DNA of 64,000 nucleotides from positions 1,550,001 to 1,614,000 of the forward strand of contig CBDFNJ010000002.1 of the NCBI GenBank assembly GCA_965250115.1, given 5' to 3'. A program made the translations under genes and the position numbers. Numbering within the stretch: position 1 is the stretch's first letter; each line of letters begins with the position of its first letter. Under the pieces are notes generated by a model. That model ran no database searches, had not been told where the DNA came from, and saw only the letters and a list, made by a program, of their open reading frames with translations. This document shows positions 8,039 to 17,591 of the stretch, one piece after another. The DNA comes from CBDFHB01 sp965250115. GTDB taxonomy: Bacteria > Acidobacteriota > Vicinamibacteria > Marinacidobacterales > SMYC01.

Positions 8039-8446
8039 TCAATACGTCGGGTCGTATGGTCGAATGAGATCATTGCCGATCACATTGGCTCCGTCGCCAC
8101 TGGAAGTGTTGCCACGGACCGTCTTTTCACCGGTGCCGACATAGATGATATTAGGATCCAGGGCCGACACCGCTACGGCACCGATGGAGCCACCGAAAAA
8201 CCCGTCCGATACACTCTTCCAGTGAGTGCCACCGTCGCTGGTTTTGCAGACACCGCCGCCGGTACTGCCAAAATAGTAAGTGTCACGTTGCTGCGGGATA
8301 CCTTCAACAGCGGCGACGCGACCGCCGCGATAGGGACCGACTTCGCGCCATTTCAATCCGTCAATTGTCTAGTCTGACCATTCGGCAAGTCCTGTCTGCG
8401 CTATACTTAGCAGAGCACACATCAGTATTACTGTTTTGCGGTTCAT
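8039..8446 (-). pseudogene. BNR/sortilin-type beta-propeller protein, N-terminal remnant
   Basis: Translation from ATG at 8446 gives a signal peptide (MNRKTVILMCALLSIAQTGLA), then an in-frame TAG at 8371-8369, then GLKWREVGPYRGGRVAAVEG and STGGGVCKTSDGGTHWKSVSDGFF, the classic start of the large secreted BNR-repeat (VPS10-like) proteins. Such proteins are normally around 1000 residues. Here homology ends near GNTSSGDG (about 8088), followed by 16 unrelated codons and a stop close to the IS200 element. The gene is thus truncated and carries a nonsense codon. The open part without the signal peptide is 8039-8356. Confidence 0.8.
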
Positions 8447-8662
8447 TGGATTGATCCTCTTCTGTATGCCTCAATGTTTGTTTTCATCTTGAATCTCATT
8501 ATGCTGGTCGTTGTTCTCAGTAAAGCAGATCATTCGAGTGCTAGTGCTTACATACTCGCGGCGCTTCAGCTAGTGCGTCTCGAAACCCTCGTCTGAGCTA
8601 GCAGGAAACGCACTTGTGGTTGTTCGTGGCAAGATTCTCCGAGAAAAAGGCCCCTCCGTAGG
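8447..8662. other. Intergenic stretch with a helicase-tail repeat
   Basis: There is no full gene here. Positions 8565-8598 match 14847-14880 with one mismatch in 34 bases. That segment is the 3' end of the DUF3516 helicase gene including its TGA, and here too it can be read LQLVRLETLV-stop. The rest of the stretch is AT-rich and unrecognised. Confidence 0.6.
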
Positions 8663-10030
8663 TTACGGCTCGTAGACTTCCGTCGAGGGATAGAAAGCGT
8701 ACCAGCCGAACCAGTAGGCGTTGTGCCCCGGAAGGCGGGCAAGAGTTCTCGTTCCGCTTTCGTCCACTAGAAACTCTTCGGTGAGCTTCCACGGTGTACG
8801 CGAAGTGGTCTCGATCAACTGACCTTCAACCTTTGCTTTCCAAAAGCGCCGCCCTCCCGCTTCGAAAGCGCGCACCGCTCGGGTTCGCCGGTCGGCGATG
8901 AGCACGAGGTCCTTTCCTCCCAGGCGATCATGAACGATGCCCTTTTTCTTGAGAACGTCGAGCGGATAGGCTTTGGGCCGACCGTTGACAATCAGCGCAA
9001 AGATCCACTCCTTCGTTTCTAGACGATCGCTCTCGAGCCAGACGGGAAACATCGTATCCTTGGAACGGAAGTAGTCGTCGTCATGGGGGCCTTGTTCGTA
9101 GTCCCGCTCGTAGCCGGTGTCCACGTCGAGCACTTTCGTTTCTGGATGCAGCTCGCGCCACGTCTGCCAAGTGGTTACGACTACGGGCAGCATCTTCAGC
9201 TTGTAGCCAGAGTCCACCAGCTGGCCCGAGACCGGCTCTGCGGTGAGATTGCTCCAAAGGCTTTCTGACTGGTGATCGTACATGAGCTTGTTGGAGCGGT
9301 AGAGGAGACCCGAGGAGCCGAAGGTATACGTTGTTCCATCGACTCGGCCGTCGTAGAGGATCCCCGACCCACAGAGCGTGCAATACGAAAGGCTCACCGG
9401 CACGCCTCCCACCACGTCATTCGCCATCTCGTGCCAACCCATAATTCGATGTGGGTAGGCTCGAGCCTCTCCGTGGATGAAGACCCCGAACACGCGGTCC
9501 GAGCCGCGCAGATACTCAGCATCCGACGCGGGAACGTGTCCTGGGTTGGTGAGCGCAGGAATACCGTCTTTGGTCACCCCGCCCCACACGATCTCTTCCG
9601 GCCGAATGAGGAAGCGATAGCTCGGATCCAGGAACCGGCGAAAGTTGGGGTCGTAGTGCGCGAAGAGGGCCGCTTTGAAATCCAGGTAGCCAGGCTTGGG
9701 TTGGATCTCCTCGTGCCGTCCGATCCACTTCACTGATCCCATTCGGTTTCGAGGCACCTTGTCGCCGGCGATTTCCGTCATCATGTCGGCGACCTCGCGT
9801 ACCTCCCTGTGTCTCTCGATGACGTGAAAGAAAACAAGGACATCGTTGAGGGCTGCCAGGAGGGTCGTGTCTTTCGACGCCAACAGCGTTTCTTTGGCGT
9901 CGTCCCGGGCCTCACCGTCGTCGAGCAGAAGCTTCGCTACGTCGCGGTAACCCGCTTGCTGACGACCGCCGGCATTCGGTATACCTCCAGTCACGACCAG
10001 CGCGATCAGAAGAAGATTCCGTGCTTTCAT
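8663..10030 (-). CDS. Secreted DUF3179-domain protein
   Basis: The 455-residue protein starts at ATG 10030 (CGGAGGC 5 bp upstream), preferred over the in-frame ATG at 10048 because it gives a compact signal peptide, MKARNLLLIALVVTGG. The body is a DUF3179 domain: DGIPALTNPGHVPASDAEYL, FIHGEARAYPHRIMGWHEMANDVVGG, the SYCTLCGSGILYDG segment with its CxxC, and YDHQSESLWSNL. DUF3179 proteins are exported and of unknown biochemical function; the conserved Cys and His residues hint at metal binding or redox, which is inference. About 80 residues before the domain are not assignable. The gene is intact and monocistronic, downstream of the broken TonB receptor. Confidence 0.9.
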   Translation of the reverse strand: MKARNLLLIALVVTGGIPNAGGRQQAGYRDVAKLLLDDGEARDDAKETLLASKDTTLLAALNDVLVFFHVIERHREVREVADMMTEIAGDKVPRNRMGSVKWIGRHEEIQPKPGYLDFKAALFAHYDPNFRRFLDPSYRFLIRPEEIVWGGVTKDGIPALTNPGHVPASDAEYLRGSDRVFGVFIHGEARAYPHRIMGWHEMANDVVGGVPVSLSYCTLCGSGILYDGRVDGTTYTFGSSGLLYRSNKLMYDHQSESLWSNLTAEPVSGQLVDSGYKLKMLPVVVTTWQTWRELHPETKVLDVDTGYERDYEQGPHDDDYFRSKDTMFPVWLESDRLETKEWIFALIVNGRPKAYPLDVLKKKGIVHDRLGGKDLVLIADRRTRAVRAFEAGGRRFWKAKVEGQLIETTSRTPWKLTEEFLVDESGTRTLARLPGHNAYWFGWYAFYPSTEVYEP

Positions 10031-10195
10031 CGTGCCTCCGATCATCACGTCGAGACGAAGCGCCTCATGTCGAGAAGTCTATCACCGCTAAAGATGACGA
10101 CACGTTGAGCAAAGAGAAGTAGACTGTGACACGGCATTGCTGGACATAGGAGGAGAGGCGTTTATGAAATACCTTCTTCCGATAGATCCTCGCGA

Positions 10196-10642
10196 CTAAA
10201 ATCTCCAGCGGATCCCGAACGTCGGTAGAAAGGGAAACCCTTCGGTCGGCGTTTCGATGATTGCGGGCACGTCCGACGTCGGGTCGTACTGGAGCTCGGG
10301 CTCGAGGCGGATCGCGTTGTCGCGGTTCAACACGTTGATGACTTTGAAGTAGAGCTCGAAGTTCCCCGAGTCTCCACCCGGCCGCCAGCTCGCGCGGACG
10401 TCGAAGCGTGCGTAAAACGGCACCCGTCCGGTGTTCAGGTTGTTGGTATCACCAAGGTCCGTCTCGTAGACGAGCAACCCGTTGATATCCCGCTCGGGAA
10501 TCAACCGCTTGGGATCGTCCGGATCTTCGATCGCGGCGACCCTCACCCCGAGTGGTGGCGTGTAAGGAAATCCAGACGCTAGTCGGCCCGTCAACGCCAG
10601 CGTCCATTTCGGCGTCAGCCGGTAGCTCCCCACCAGGTTCAA
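10196..10642 (-). pseudogene. TonB-dependent receptor, C-terminal fragment
   Basis: This is the last 148 codons of a beta-barrel receptor: LNLVGSYRLTPKWTLALTGR, GFPYTP and VPFYARFDVRASWRP. It ends in FGIRWRF, a typical outer-membrane C-terminus with terminal Phe. It is in the same frame as the two fragments upstream (10712-11686 and 11693-12658). Only a TAG at 10712-10714 separates it from the middle part, at a position where relatives have YTW (here stop-TW). The same gene therefore reads through all three ORFs. Confidence 0.85.
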
Positions 10643-10711
10643 CGAGTGCCGCCTGTCGTAGTCGAAGGGATAGAGACGCGAGTACGCGTCGCGCTCAGCA
10701 CGTGTCCACGT

Positions 10712-11686
10712 CTAGGAGAGCCAGCCGGCAAGTCGTGAGTCACGCGCAACCTCTGTCTTCGACAAGAACACGTCGAACCCGTACGCGTTCCCGCGAGCGT
10801 CGTTCGATGGATTGCTGGTGATGATCGGGGCCGTGGGGATGCTGTCTCGGAGCTCGGGAGGGAAGTCGTAGCGCGAGAGTCGCTCGAGCCTCTCCTCGTT
10901 CGTTTCCAGCCGCCCAACGATGAGGTCGTCGTACGTTTTGTAGAAACCTTCCACGCGCGCGGTCACACCGGGACGCAGGTCACGCTCGAATCCGAGAATG
11001 AAGTGCGTCGACCGCTGATGCGCGAGCTCGAGTACGCTCGCGTCGGTGAGGTCGATGAAAAAGTCCGACTGGATCAACTTCTCGTAGCCGGGGCTTTGAG
11101 AGTACTTGCCGACGGCGCCCTTCAACCGTGACGATGGATTGACGCGGTATATCGCAGCGAAGCGTGGCGACACCGTACCTCGACCGTTGGCCTCACTCCA
11201 ATCGAATCGAAGACCGGGCTCGAGCGTCCACGACTGGTTGACGATGAATTGATCCTGGAGCCAGACGCCGACACGGTTCGCAGGGACGACCGAGTCGAGC
11301 CAGTCGGGAAGCCCCACGCCACCGCGGATGCTCGACCCGTTCGCCTCGGTGTTGTTGCGATCGCCGAGTGCCTCGAAGCTGAGCTCGGTCTCCAGACGGT
11401 GAAGCTCGAATCCAGTTTCGATGAAGTGATCGGTGCCGGCGAGGAACGAGAATTCCTGGCGAAACGCGAGGTCTTCGACCGAAAGGAGCCGATCGAAGAT
11501 GACGCGGCTAAAGCCGATGGCTTCGTCGCCGGGCGCGTTGGACCGCTTCGAGTCGTTCCGCACCCGTCCGTCGAAATCGAGAAACTCGTTGTTGCGATAC
11601 CACGACAAGATCGTTCGCGAATTTGTCCGAACGCCAATCGGAGCGTCGAACGACACCGACACGAGATCGTTCTCCGCTTCGTTCAT
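10712..11686 (-). pseudogene. TonB-dependent receptor, middle (barrel) fragment
   Basis: The 324-codon open stretch shows barrel features: LEPGLRFDWSEANGRGTVSPRFAA, KGAVGKYSQSPGYEKLIQ, HFILGFERDLRPGVTARVEGFYKTYDDL and GNAYGFDVFLSK. It begins after an in-frame TGA (11693-11695) and stops at a TAG (10712-10714). The ATG used for the ORF (MNEAEND) is internal to the original gene. No frameshift is needed, only two substitutions, so decay is likely recent. Confidence 0.85.
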
Positions 11687-11692
11687 GAGATT

Positions 11693-12658
11693 TCAGAACT
11701 CGCCGGGCTCGTTGTCGTCTGAGATGTCGAAGTCGGCGTCTTCGCGGCTGCGAATGCCGAAGATGGACAATGTGCCCTTCGTGCCGATGCCAACGTTGAG
11801 CTTGGCTTGCAGATCGCCGAACGAAGGAAGGTTCTCGTCCACGATCCGCTCGGCGACGAGGTCGTAGTACGTGCGGCGCGCGGTCACGAGCCACGACCCG
11901 CCCGGTAGTCCTCCTTCGAAGATCACATTCGCGTCGGTGATGCTCGTCGCCATCGAGCCCGACAAGGCTTTGTCGGCGCTCCCTGCGCGGTTCTCGACGA
12001 TCAGAATGGACGACAAGCGGTCGCCGTATTTGGCGCTGAAACCGCCGGCGGTGAGCTCGAAGTGCTCGACCGTTTCCGGGTTGAACGCGCTCGTGAGACC
12101 AAAAAGGCGGTACGGGTTCGAGACTTCGACACCGTCCATGATGGTGAGGTTCTGATCCGGCTCGCCGCCGCGCACACTCAGCCGGCTTCCGAAATCCTCG
12201 GTCGCGGCGACGCTCGGTAGGGTCTGCACCGTGCGGAAAATGTTGTCGAGACTCCCCGCGACCCGCATCACTGCCTGAGGCTCGATCTGGGCGGCCGACG
12301 CCTCTTGCCGACGCGGACGCACAGCGCGGACCTCGACGGTCTCGGTGAACTCGCTCATTTGAAACAGGGAGACTTCGAGCTCGCGTAGGCGACGCTCACC
12401 GACGTCAATCGAGATGGTTTGGTTCAGGTAGTCCGCAGCCGAAATGGTCACCACCCACGTGCCGGGTGGAAGCTCGAGGGAAAATCTCCCGTCTCCGGTG
12501 GTAACGGTTCTCGCCACTGCCGTTTCGATGGTGGCGCCGGGCACCGCCTCGGAAGACGCCGCGTCGAGGACCCGGCCGCGCAGGATCCGAGCCGCCGCGG
12601 CAGGGGAACTCGCGATGACCAGAGCGATAGCAATAAGAAGCCAGTGGGTACGCTTCAA
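11693..12658 (-). pseudogene. TonB-dependent receptor, N-terminal fragment with plug
   Basis: The fragment starts with a signal peptide (MKRTHWLLIAIALVIASSPAAAA). A carboxypeptidase-regulatory-like domain follows (ILRGRVLDAASSEAVPGATIET, DGRFSLELPPGTWVVTIS), then the TonB plug: SLDNIFRTVQTLPSVAATEDFG, LSVRGGEPDQNLTIMDGVEV and FNPETVEHFELTAGGFSAKYGDRLSS. It ends at TGA 11695 where a Trp (TGG) would fit between GEF and NLMNEAEN. In an intact form this would be an outer-membrane receptor for a large nutrient. As it stands only plug and first strands would be made, so the receptor is not functional. Confidence 0.85.
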
Positions 12659-12794
12659 GAAAGACCTCTCGTGATTGTTGCGGCGAGCGAGTATCGATCG
12701 CCATAGTACTACGCGGATTTTTTCAGCGTCGACTCGAGCGTTGCTTCAATGCGGAAAGTTCTACACCGCACGAACCGTCGGGGAGAGGAGGGGT

Positions 12795-13445
12795 CTACGG
12801 CGCCTCGAATACGAGGAAGTACTGCACCGGGAGGAAGTCGTGCTCCTCGACGAGCTTGAATCCAGCCGCGGTGACCTCGTCGAGGAGAGCCTGTCTCGCG
12901 ATCCGCATCGCTTTGTCCGGACGTTGCTCGATGTCGGCGTCCTTCCGGAAATCGACGATGGCGAGGCGGCCACCGTCACGAAGATCGCGCTCGAGGATTT
13001 TGTAGTGTTGGTCGCGCCCACCGATGTGGTGAATGGTGTTGCAGATGAAGACGAGGTCGACGGAGTCGGGGGCGAGCATCGGGCTCGAAGCCGTCGCGAG
13101 CACGGGGACGATGTTCGGCTGGCCGTCCTTCTCGGCACGCGCGGCGACGTATCTCAGCATATTCGGCTCGAGGTCCACCGCGTAAGCGATACCGCTGTCG
13201 CCGACGGCCTCGGCGAAGCGGCGTGTGAAGTAGCCGGTGCCGGCCCCGACGTCGGCAACGACGTCGCCCACGGACAGCCGCAACGCCTTCACCACGTCGT
13301 CCGGCATCTGTTGGGCGTCGCGCTCCTCGCTCTCGAACTCCTCGACCCACCGCTCGGTCTCTTCGAACGAATGTCGTGGATCGTGATGCTGTCCTCCGTG
13401 CTGCTGCACCACGGCCATCATCATCGCTAGAAACATGCTTTTCAT
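12795..13445 (-). CDS. Class I SAM-dependent methyltransferase with N-terminal hydrophobic leader
   Basis: The 216-residue protein carries the SAM-binding motif I VVADVGAGTGYFTRRFAEAVG, an acidic strand end IAYAVDLEPNML, PDSVDLVFICNTIHHI (motif IV-like) and DGGRLAIVDFRKD. It begins MKSMFLAMMMAVVQQHGGQHHD. The hydrophobic start followed by a His-rich segment could be a signal sequence, which is unusual for a SAM enzyme, or the real start may be further in. The substrate cannot be told; related sequences are annotated only as methyltransferase-domain proteins. It is convergent to nothing, with about 130 bp to the TonB gene start downstream. Confidence 0.85.
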   Translation of the reverse strand: MKSMFLAMMMAVVQQHGGQHHDPRHSFEETERWVEEFESEERDAQQMPDDVVKALRLSVGDVVADVGAGTGYFTRRFAEAVGDSGIAYAVDLEPNMLRYVAARAEKDGQPNIVPVLATASSPMLAPDSVDLVFICNTIHHIGGRDQHYKILERDLRDGGRLAIVDFRKDADIEQRPDKAMRIARQALLDEVTAAGFKLVEEHDFLPVQYFLVFEAP

Positions 13446-13747
13446 CGTTTTCCGGCCTTAACCCCAACGCGATTCGATCACCACGAGCCGGAGGCTCTCC
13501 CAGGAGAACGCGTCCGTCTGACTCTCCGCCGCGGCCCTAGCGCGTGGCACCCTTCAAGGGTCATTCGAACAAGGCCCGTGTTCCCAAAATCACCATCTTG
13601 ACACTCTGACCTAGGCTCTCTTCCAAGGCGTCTGCTTCGTCTCCGCCTACCCGGGTCACCCCATCCTCCTTCCGCACGCCCCTGGGCGCAATTCCGCGAG
13701 TTTTCAAGAAGCAACCTGGATCTAATTCCCTAGGTTTCCCGGCCCGG
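13446..13747. other. Intergenic region, no gene recognised
   Basis: About 300 bp between the methyltransferase start and the end of the MmgE/PrpD scrap. A 78-codon open frame on the minus strand has a shuffled, Arg/Gly-rich composition and no family resemblance, so I do not call it. No clear promoter or hairpin stands out. Confidence 0.5.
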
Positions 13748-14015
13748 TCACGCCGGAACAGCGGCGCGCGCGATGTCGTCGGCGTCGTCCAGCGAGCTCA
13801 CTTCCCAGCAGAGCTCGATGAGCCGCTCGGCCCGGTCGCTGGAGAGCACTCCTTCCGCTTCGCCCCGGAACTTGGCTTCGAGGTCTGCGTTCGTCATGGG
13901 ACGCTCGAGGCTTCCGATGGGGTGCTCGACGTGCTTCTCGAGCGTCGCTCCCTCCGCAAGCGTCACCGAAACGTACGCTTCTTCCTCCCGCACGGCTGGA
14001 TCCACCGACGCCGAG
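13748..14015 (-). pseudogene. MmgE/PrpD-family protein, C-terminal scrap
   Basis: On the minus strand the last about 90 codons read AYVSVTLAEGATLEKHVEHP, GSLERPMTNADLEAKFRGEA, then RLIELCWEVSSLDDADDIA and the stop at 13748. This is the C-terminus of the MmgE/PrpD family (2-methylcitrate dehydratase-like), including the LEAKF signature. Homology ends abruptly around 14010-14020, where a helicase fragment begins on the opposite strand. The N-terminal 350 or so codons are absent from the window. Confidence 0.7.
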
Positions 14016-14878
14016 ACGCGGTCGCGGAGATGAAGGCCGAGGGTCTCGACTACGACCAGCGCATGGAAGAGCTCGAAAAGCTCGAGTACCCGAAGCCTCT
14101 GCGGGAATTCGTCTACCAGACGTTCAACGCCTTCGCCGACCGGCACCCCTGGGTCGAGGAGGAGAACATCTGGCCGAAGTCGATCGCGCGCGAGATGTGC
14201 GAGAGTTTTTTCTCGTTCGCGGACTACGTGCAGGAGTACGACCTCGAGCGCGCCGAGGGGCTCCTCCTGCGCCATCTCAATAGCGTCTACAAGGTTCTCC
14301 GACAGACCGTGCCCGACGGGGTGAAGGCCGACGAGTTTGTCGAGATGGAGCTCTACCAGCGAGATATGTTGCGTCAGGTGGACTCGAGCCTTCTCGAGGA
14401 GTGGGAGAGGATGCGCGACCCGGACTACAAGCCGTGGGCGCGGGAGGAGCCGGGGCCGTCATTTCCGGAGGAGGCACCGGACGTCACGCGCGATACCAAA
14501 GCCTTCACCGCCGCCATTCGCACACGTGTCTTCGCCTTCCTCCGTGCGTGGTCGATCGGAGACGACGAAGCGGCGCTTCGTGCCATCGACTCGGAGGTTG
14601 ACGCTGACGGAGGGCTCTGGAGCCCGGAGCGCCTACGCGCGGCCCGCGAGGCCTTTCGCGTGGACCACGCGGGCCTGCGCCTCGACCCCGAGGCGCGGAA
14701 CCTCCGCCACACGCACGTGAAACCCGCGGACGATCGGACTACATGGCGCGTCGAGCAGATGCTCGTGGACCTGGAGGACCTCAACGATTGGGTCGCGGAG
14801 ATCGAGGTGGACCTCGCCGGCTCCCGCGAAGCGGGCGAGCCAATGATTCAGCTACTGCGTCTCGAAACCCTCGTCTGA
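14015..14878 (+). pseudogene. DEAD/DEAH-box helicase C-terminal part (DUF3516)
   Basis: From DAVAEMKAEGLDYDQRMEEL (14015 on) to LLRLETLV, the frame matches the C-terminal DUF3516 region of actinobacterial/acidobacterial DEAD/DEAH-box helicases: LEYPKPLREFVYQTFNAFAD, RAEGLLLRHLNSVYKVLRQT and SSLLEEWERMRDPDY. The whole N-terminal helicase core (Walker A, DEAH) is missing. An open frame reaches back to 13922 but upstream of 14015 it only shadows the MmgE/PrpD scrap. Translation could begin at the ATG at 14030, but the protein would have no motor domain. The second part (from about residue 170) looks like an SnoaL-like or DUF3516 end domain. Confidence 0.8.
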
Positions 14879-14954
14879 GCGGCCATCAAGGGGACAGCTG
14901 CGATTGAGATGCGTGCCCTACGAAATCGGTACTCCAAGATCCCCGAGAAAACGA

Positions 14955-17591
14955 CTATCGCAATCGCAGTGCCGGATCGCCGAACAGGTGAAAAATGCTC
15001 AGGAGCTCAGGAAAGCTACCCGTCGAGGCGTAAGCGTCCTGTGCGGCGAGCAGAGCGTCGCCCAGACGCTCGTGGCCGCCGTCGAGGATCTCTCGAAGCA
15101 GGAGTGCATGCAGGGTGTGCGCCGGCTCGTTCAAGCTCAATCCGCTCGGAGAGATAACGGCAATCGCGCCTTTGGCCTCGGCTTTCAGGAGCTCTTCGGC
15201 GAGAGAATCGAAATAGGGAAAATGGAAGTAACCATTGAGGCAGTTCAAGGTCAGCACGAAAGGCTGCTCGCTCTGGGGCGCCAGCGTCGCGACGTTCGCC
15301 GAGTTGAAAACGTTCTCGTCCGCCCACAAATTGATCGCTCCGTGACCGACGTAGCTGACGAGCCCGGCTCCCTCGTCGAAGCTTTGGAGAATTTTCTCCC
15401 GCGTCCCCGCAGTACCGAGCTGGCTCAGGTAAATCTTGCGCGGCGTGCGGCCTGCGAGCGTCGTCACGCTCAGCTCTTCGACGTCCCGCTCGAAATGGCC
15501 GGCCTCGTCGGCATCGTCGGCATCGTCGGCGACGAGGACGACGGTACGCTCTGGCGTCACAACCCCGCGTTCGTAGGCTACGATCTTGTCGACCAACACG
15601 TGCACGTCCTCGAGATTCTTGGCGGGAAGTCGCCCAATTGCGAGGTCGGGAAGCTCGTCGTCACCGTGAACGAAGGCGAGCGCGGGATCCGAGGCCGTCC
15701 ATAAATAAGACGTTCGTGCCATGAGCGGCGGAATCCAGTTAGGCTCTCCCGTGCCCGGGTAGTCCTTGAAATCGTAATGACCGTCGCCGACGAGAACGAC
15801 GTATCTCATTGACGGATGGTAGACGTCGCGCAAGAACTCCAGGAGCGCCTCCGGGTTGGTCTCGCCGTAGCCGAAAACGTCGAAGACTGCCTCCACCGGA
15901 ACTGCGGCGGCGTACAAACCCTCCTCTCGGCGGAGCTCAAGGAGCGGCTCGACGGCCGCGAGAAACTCACGAGGAGCGATCGCGAGGTACTCGGCGGAGC
16001 GCGCCGCGTCCAGCACCGATGAGAAACGCACGCGGCGTATCGAAGGCTTCCGGACTGCGCCGCGCGCCACCGTCAGGTAATCGTGATCGGCCTCCGCACG
16101 GAAGCGAATGCTGTCGCTACTTCGTCGGATGCGAGAGACCCATCCCGGAGTTTCGCTCGTCATATCGATGACGAACGCACCTCGAGGGAATCCGCTCATG
16201 GTTGCAACTCCGTCGCGAGGGGAGACTCCAGAAGTCTCGCCGGCGCGAGGGTAGACGACGTCGAAACCGTCGAGCATCACCATGGAGTAGGAGGCCTGGG
16301 TATCACCGACGTTCTCGAGCCTGAGCACGTTCTCGCCCGCGTGCAGCACGCCGGGCGGGATCGCACCTTCGAGCGTCACGGCTCGCTTGCCGTCCCACGA
16401 GAGCTCTCCAACGAGATAGCCGTTCACGAACGCGCGTACATGGTGGTCGGGATTTTCGGGTAGGTCGCTTACACCCTGTGGGCGAACCGTGATCCGGGAA
16501 TCCTCCGTTGCGCCAGCCAGTCCGTCAACGGTGAAAGGAAAACTCTTCGTTTCGGGCGCGAACAGCAGCTCCCACAGCCAAACATCGGGAGCGTCCACGA
16601 GCCCGGCCTGGTAGTACCGGTTCTCTTCGCGCTCCATACGATGCCAGAGAAAGGCAACGGGCTCGCCCCGCGGCGCCAGGGCGACATCGTCCATCTGAAG
16701 GCCTGACGGACCCAGCTCTACCTCGTACACCGCTTCGAGCCCGTACGAGTTGAGGTCGGCGCCGTCGCTGACGAAGTAGAGCTTCGAGCCCGGACCAAAT
16801 CTACGCCGCGACGGGTTCAGCCGGTAGGCGACCGGCTCACCCTGTCGTGCCAGGCGCAGCCGCGTGGCGGGCACGGCCTGCCGTCGACTTGGGCCGAACA
16901 CCTCTTCGAAGGAAACGGCATAGAGTCCCGGGTCGGTGGTGCCGAGCTGGGCCGCGACGCTACGCTCGCCCGCTCGCCGACGGCCAGCGCTCTCCAAAGG
17001 GTCGCGTTTCTGGAACGACAGCGTTACGACGAGACGCTCGGCAAAGAGGAGCTCACCCGTCGCGGGATGCCAGTGAAATGGTGAGAGCTCGATGAGGGCT
17101 CGCTTTTGCTGGCCCTGGTAGCCGACGCTTACGACGCGGGCCCAGGAGAGCGCCTCGGCAGGATCGGCGGCCGCGCCGCGGCGGCGGCGGAGCCAGGCGA
17201 CGCCGTCCTTGGTGGCGACGAGCTCGAAATCTTCTCCCGCCGACAGCCGAAGCCCGGAGAATCGCGTGACGCCCTTGGGCCGGACCGAGACGATTTCGAC
17301 GCTCCGCCCGGGAAGAGCATCCACCCACGTGCGCCGGAGCGGCAGTCCATCCTCGGTGGTGAGATCCGGAACCTCGAGACGCAGCGTTCCATCGGCCGCG
17401 AGCTTGCCCACGAAACCGCCGACGTTGAGAGCAAGACGGAGCTGTCGAGGGCCACGCTGTCTCGCAAGAAGGCTCGTGTCGTTCGGGTCGCCATAGACGA
17501 GCGCGGAGTCTGTCTCGGCGACCTCCGGCTCCGTCGATGGCTCGGCGCCCGCTACCGGTATTGCCGCCACCGGGCCGTGTCGCGTCGTCAC
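14955..17591 (-). pseudogene. Giant C25 (gingipain-like) protein, C-terminal peptidase part
   Basis: The 878-codon open part holds the peptidase-C25 domain. Its start at 17591 is internal: the frame continues upstream without a shift to the TAG at 17793-17795. The domain has an Ig-like/propeptide region (LNPSRRRFGPGSKLYFVSDG), VLVGDGHYDFKDY, ELPDLAIGRLPA, then SYVGHGAINLWADE with the likely catalytic His (about residue 750) and LTLNCLNGYFHFPYFDS with the likely catalytic Cys (about 784). It ends in FGDPALRLR. These residues match the His-Cys dyad of gingipain-type cysteine peptidases. No T9SS C-terminal sorting domain is visible. The piece could still be translated if a start were available, but its signal peptide lies in a disrupted region 5 kb upstream. 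Confidence 0.85.

Noticed and set aside
13478..13714. 78-codon open frame on the minus strand
   Set aside because: Arg/Gly-rich, no ribosome-binding site, no family resemblance.
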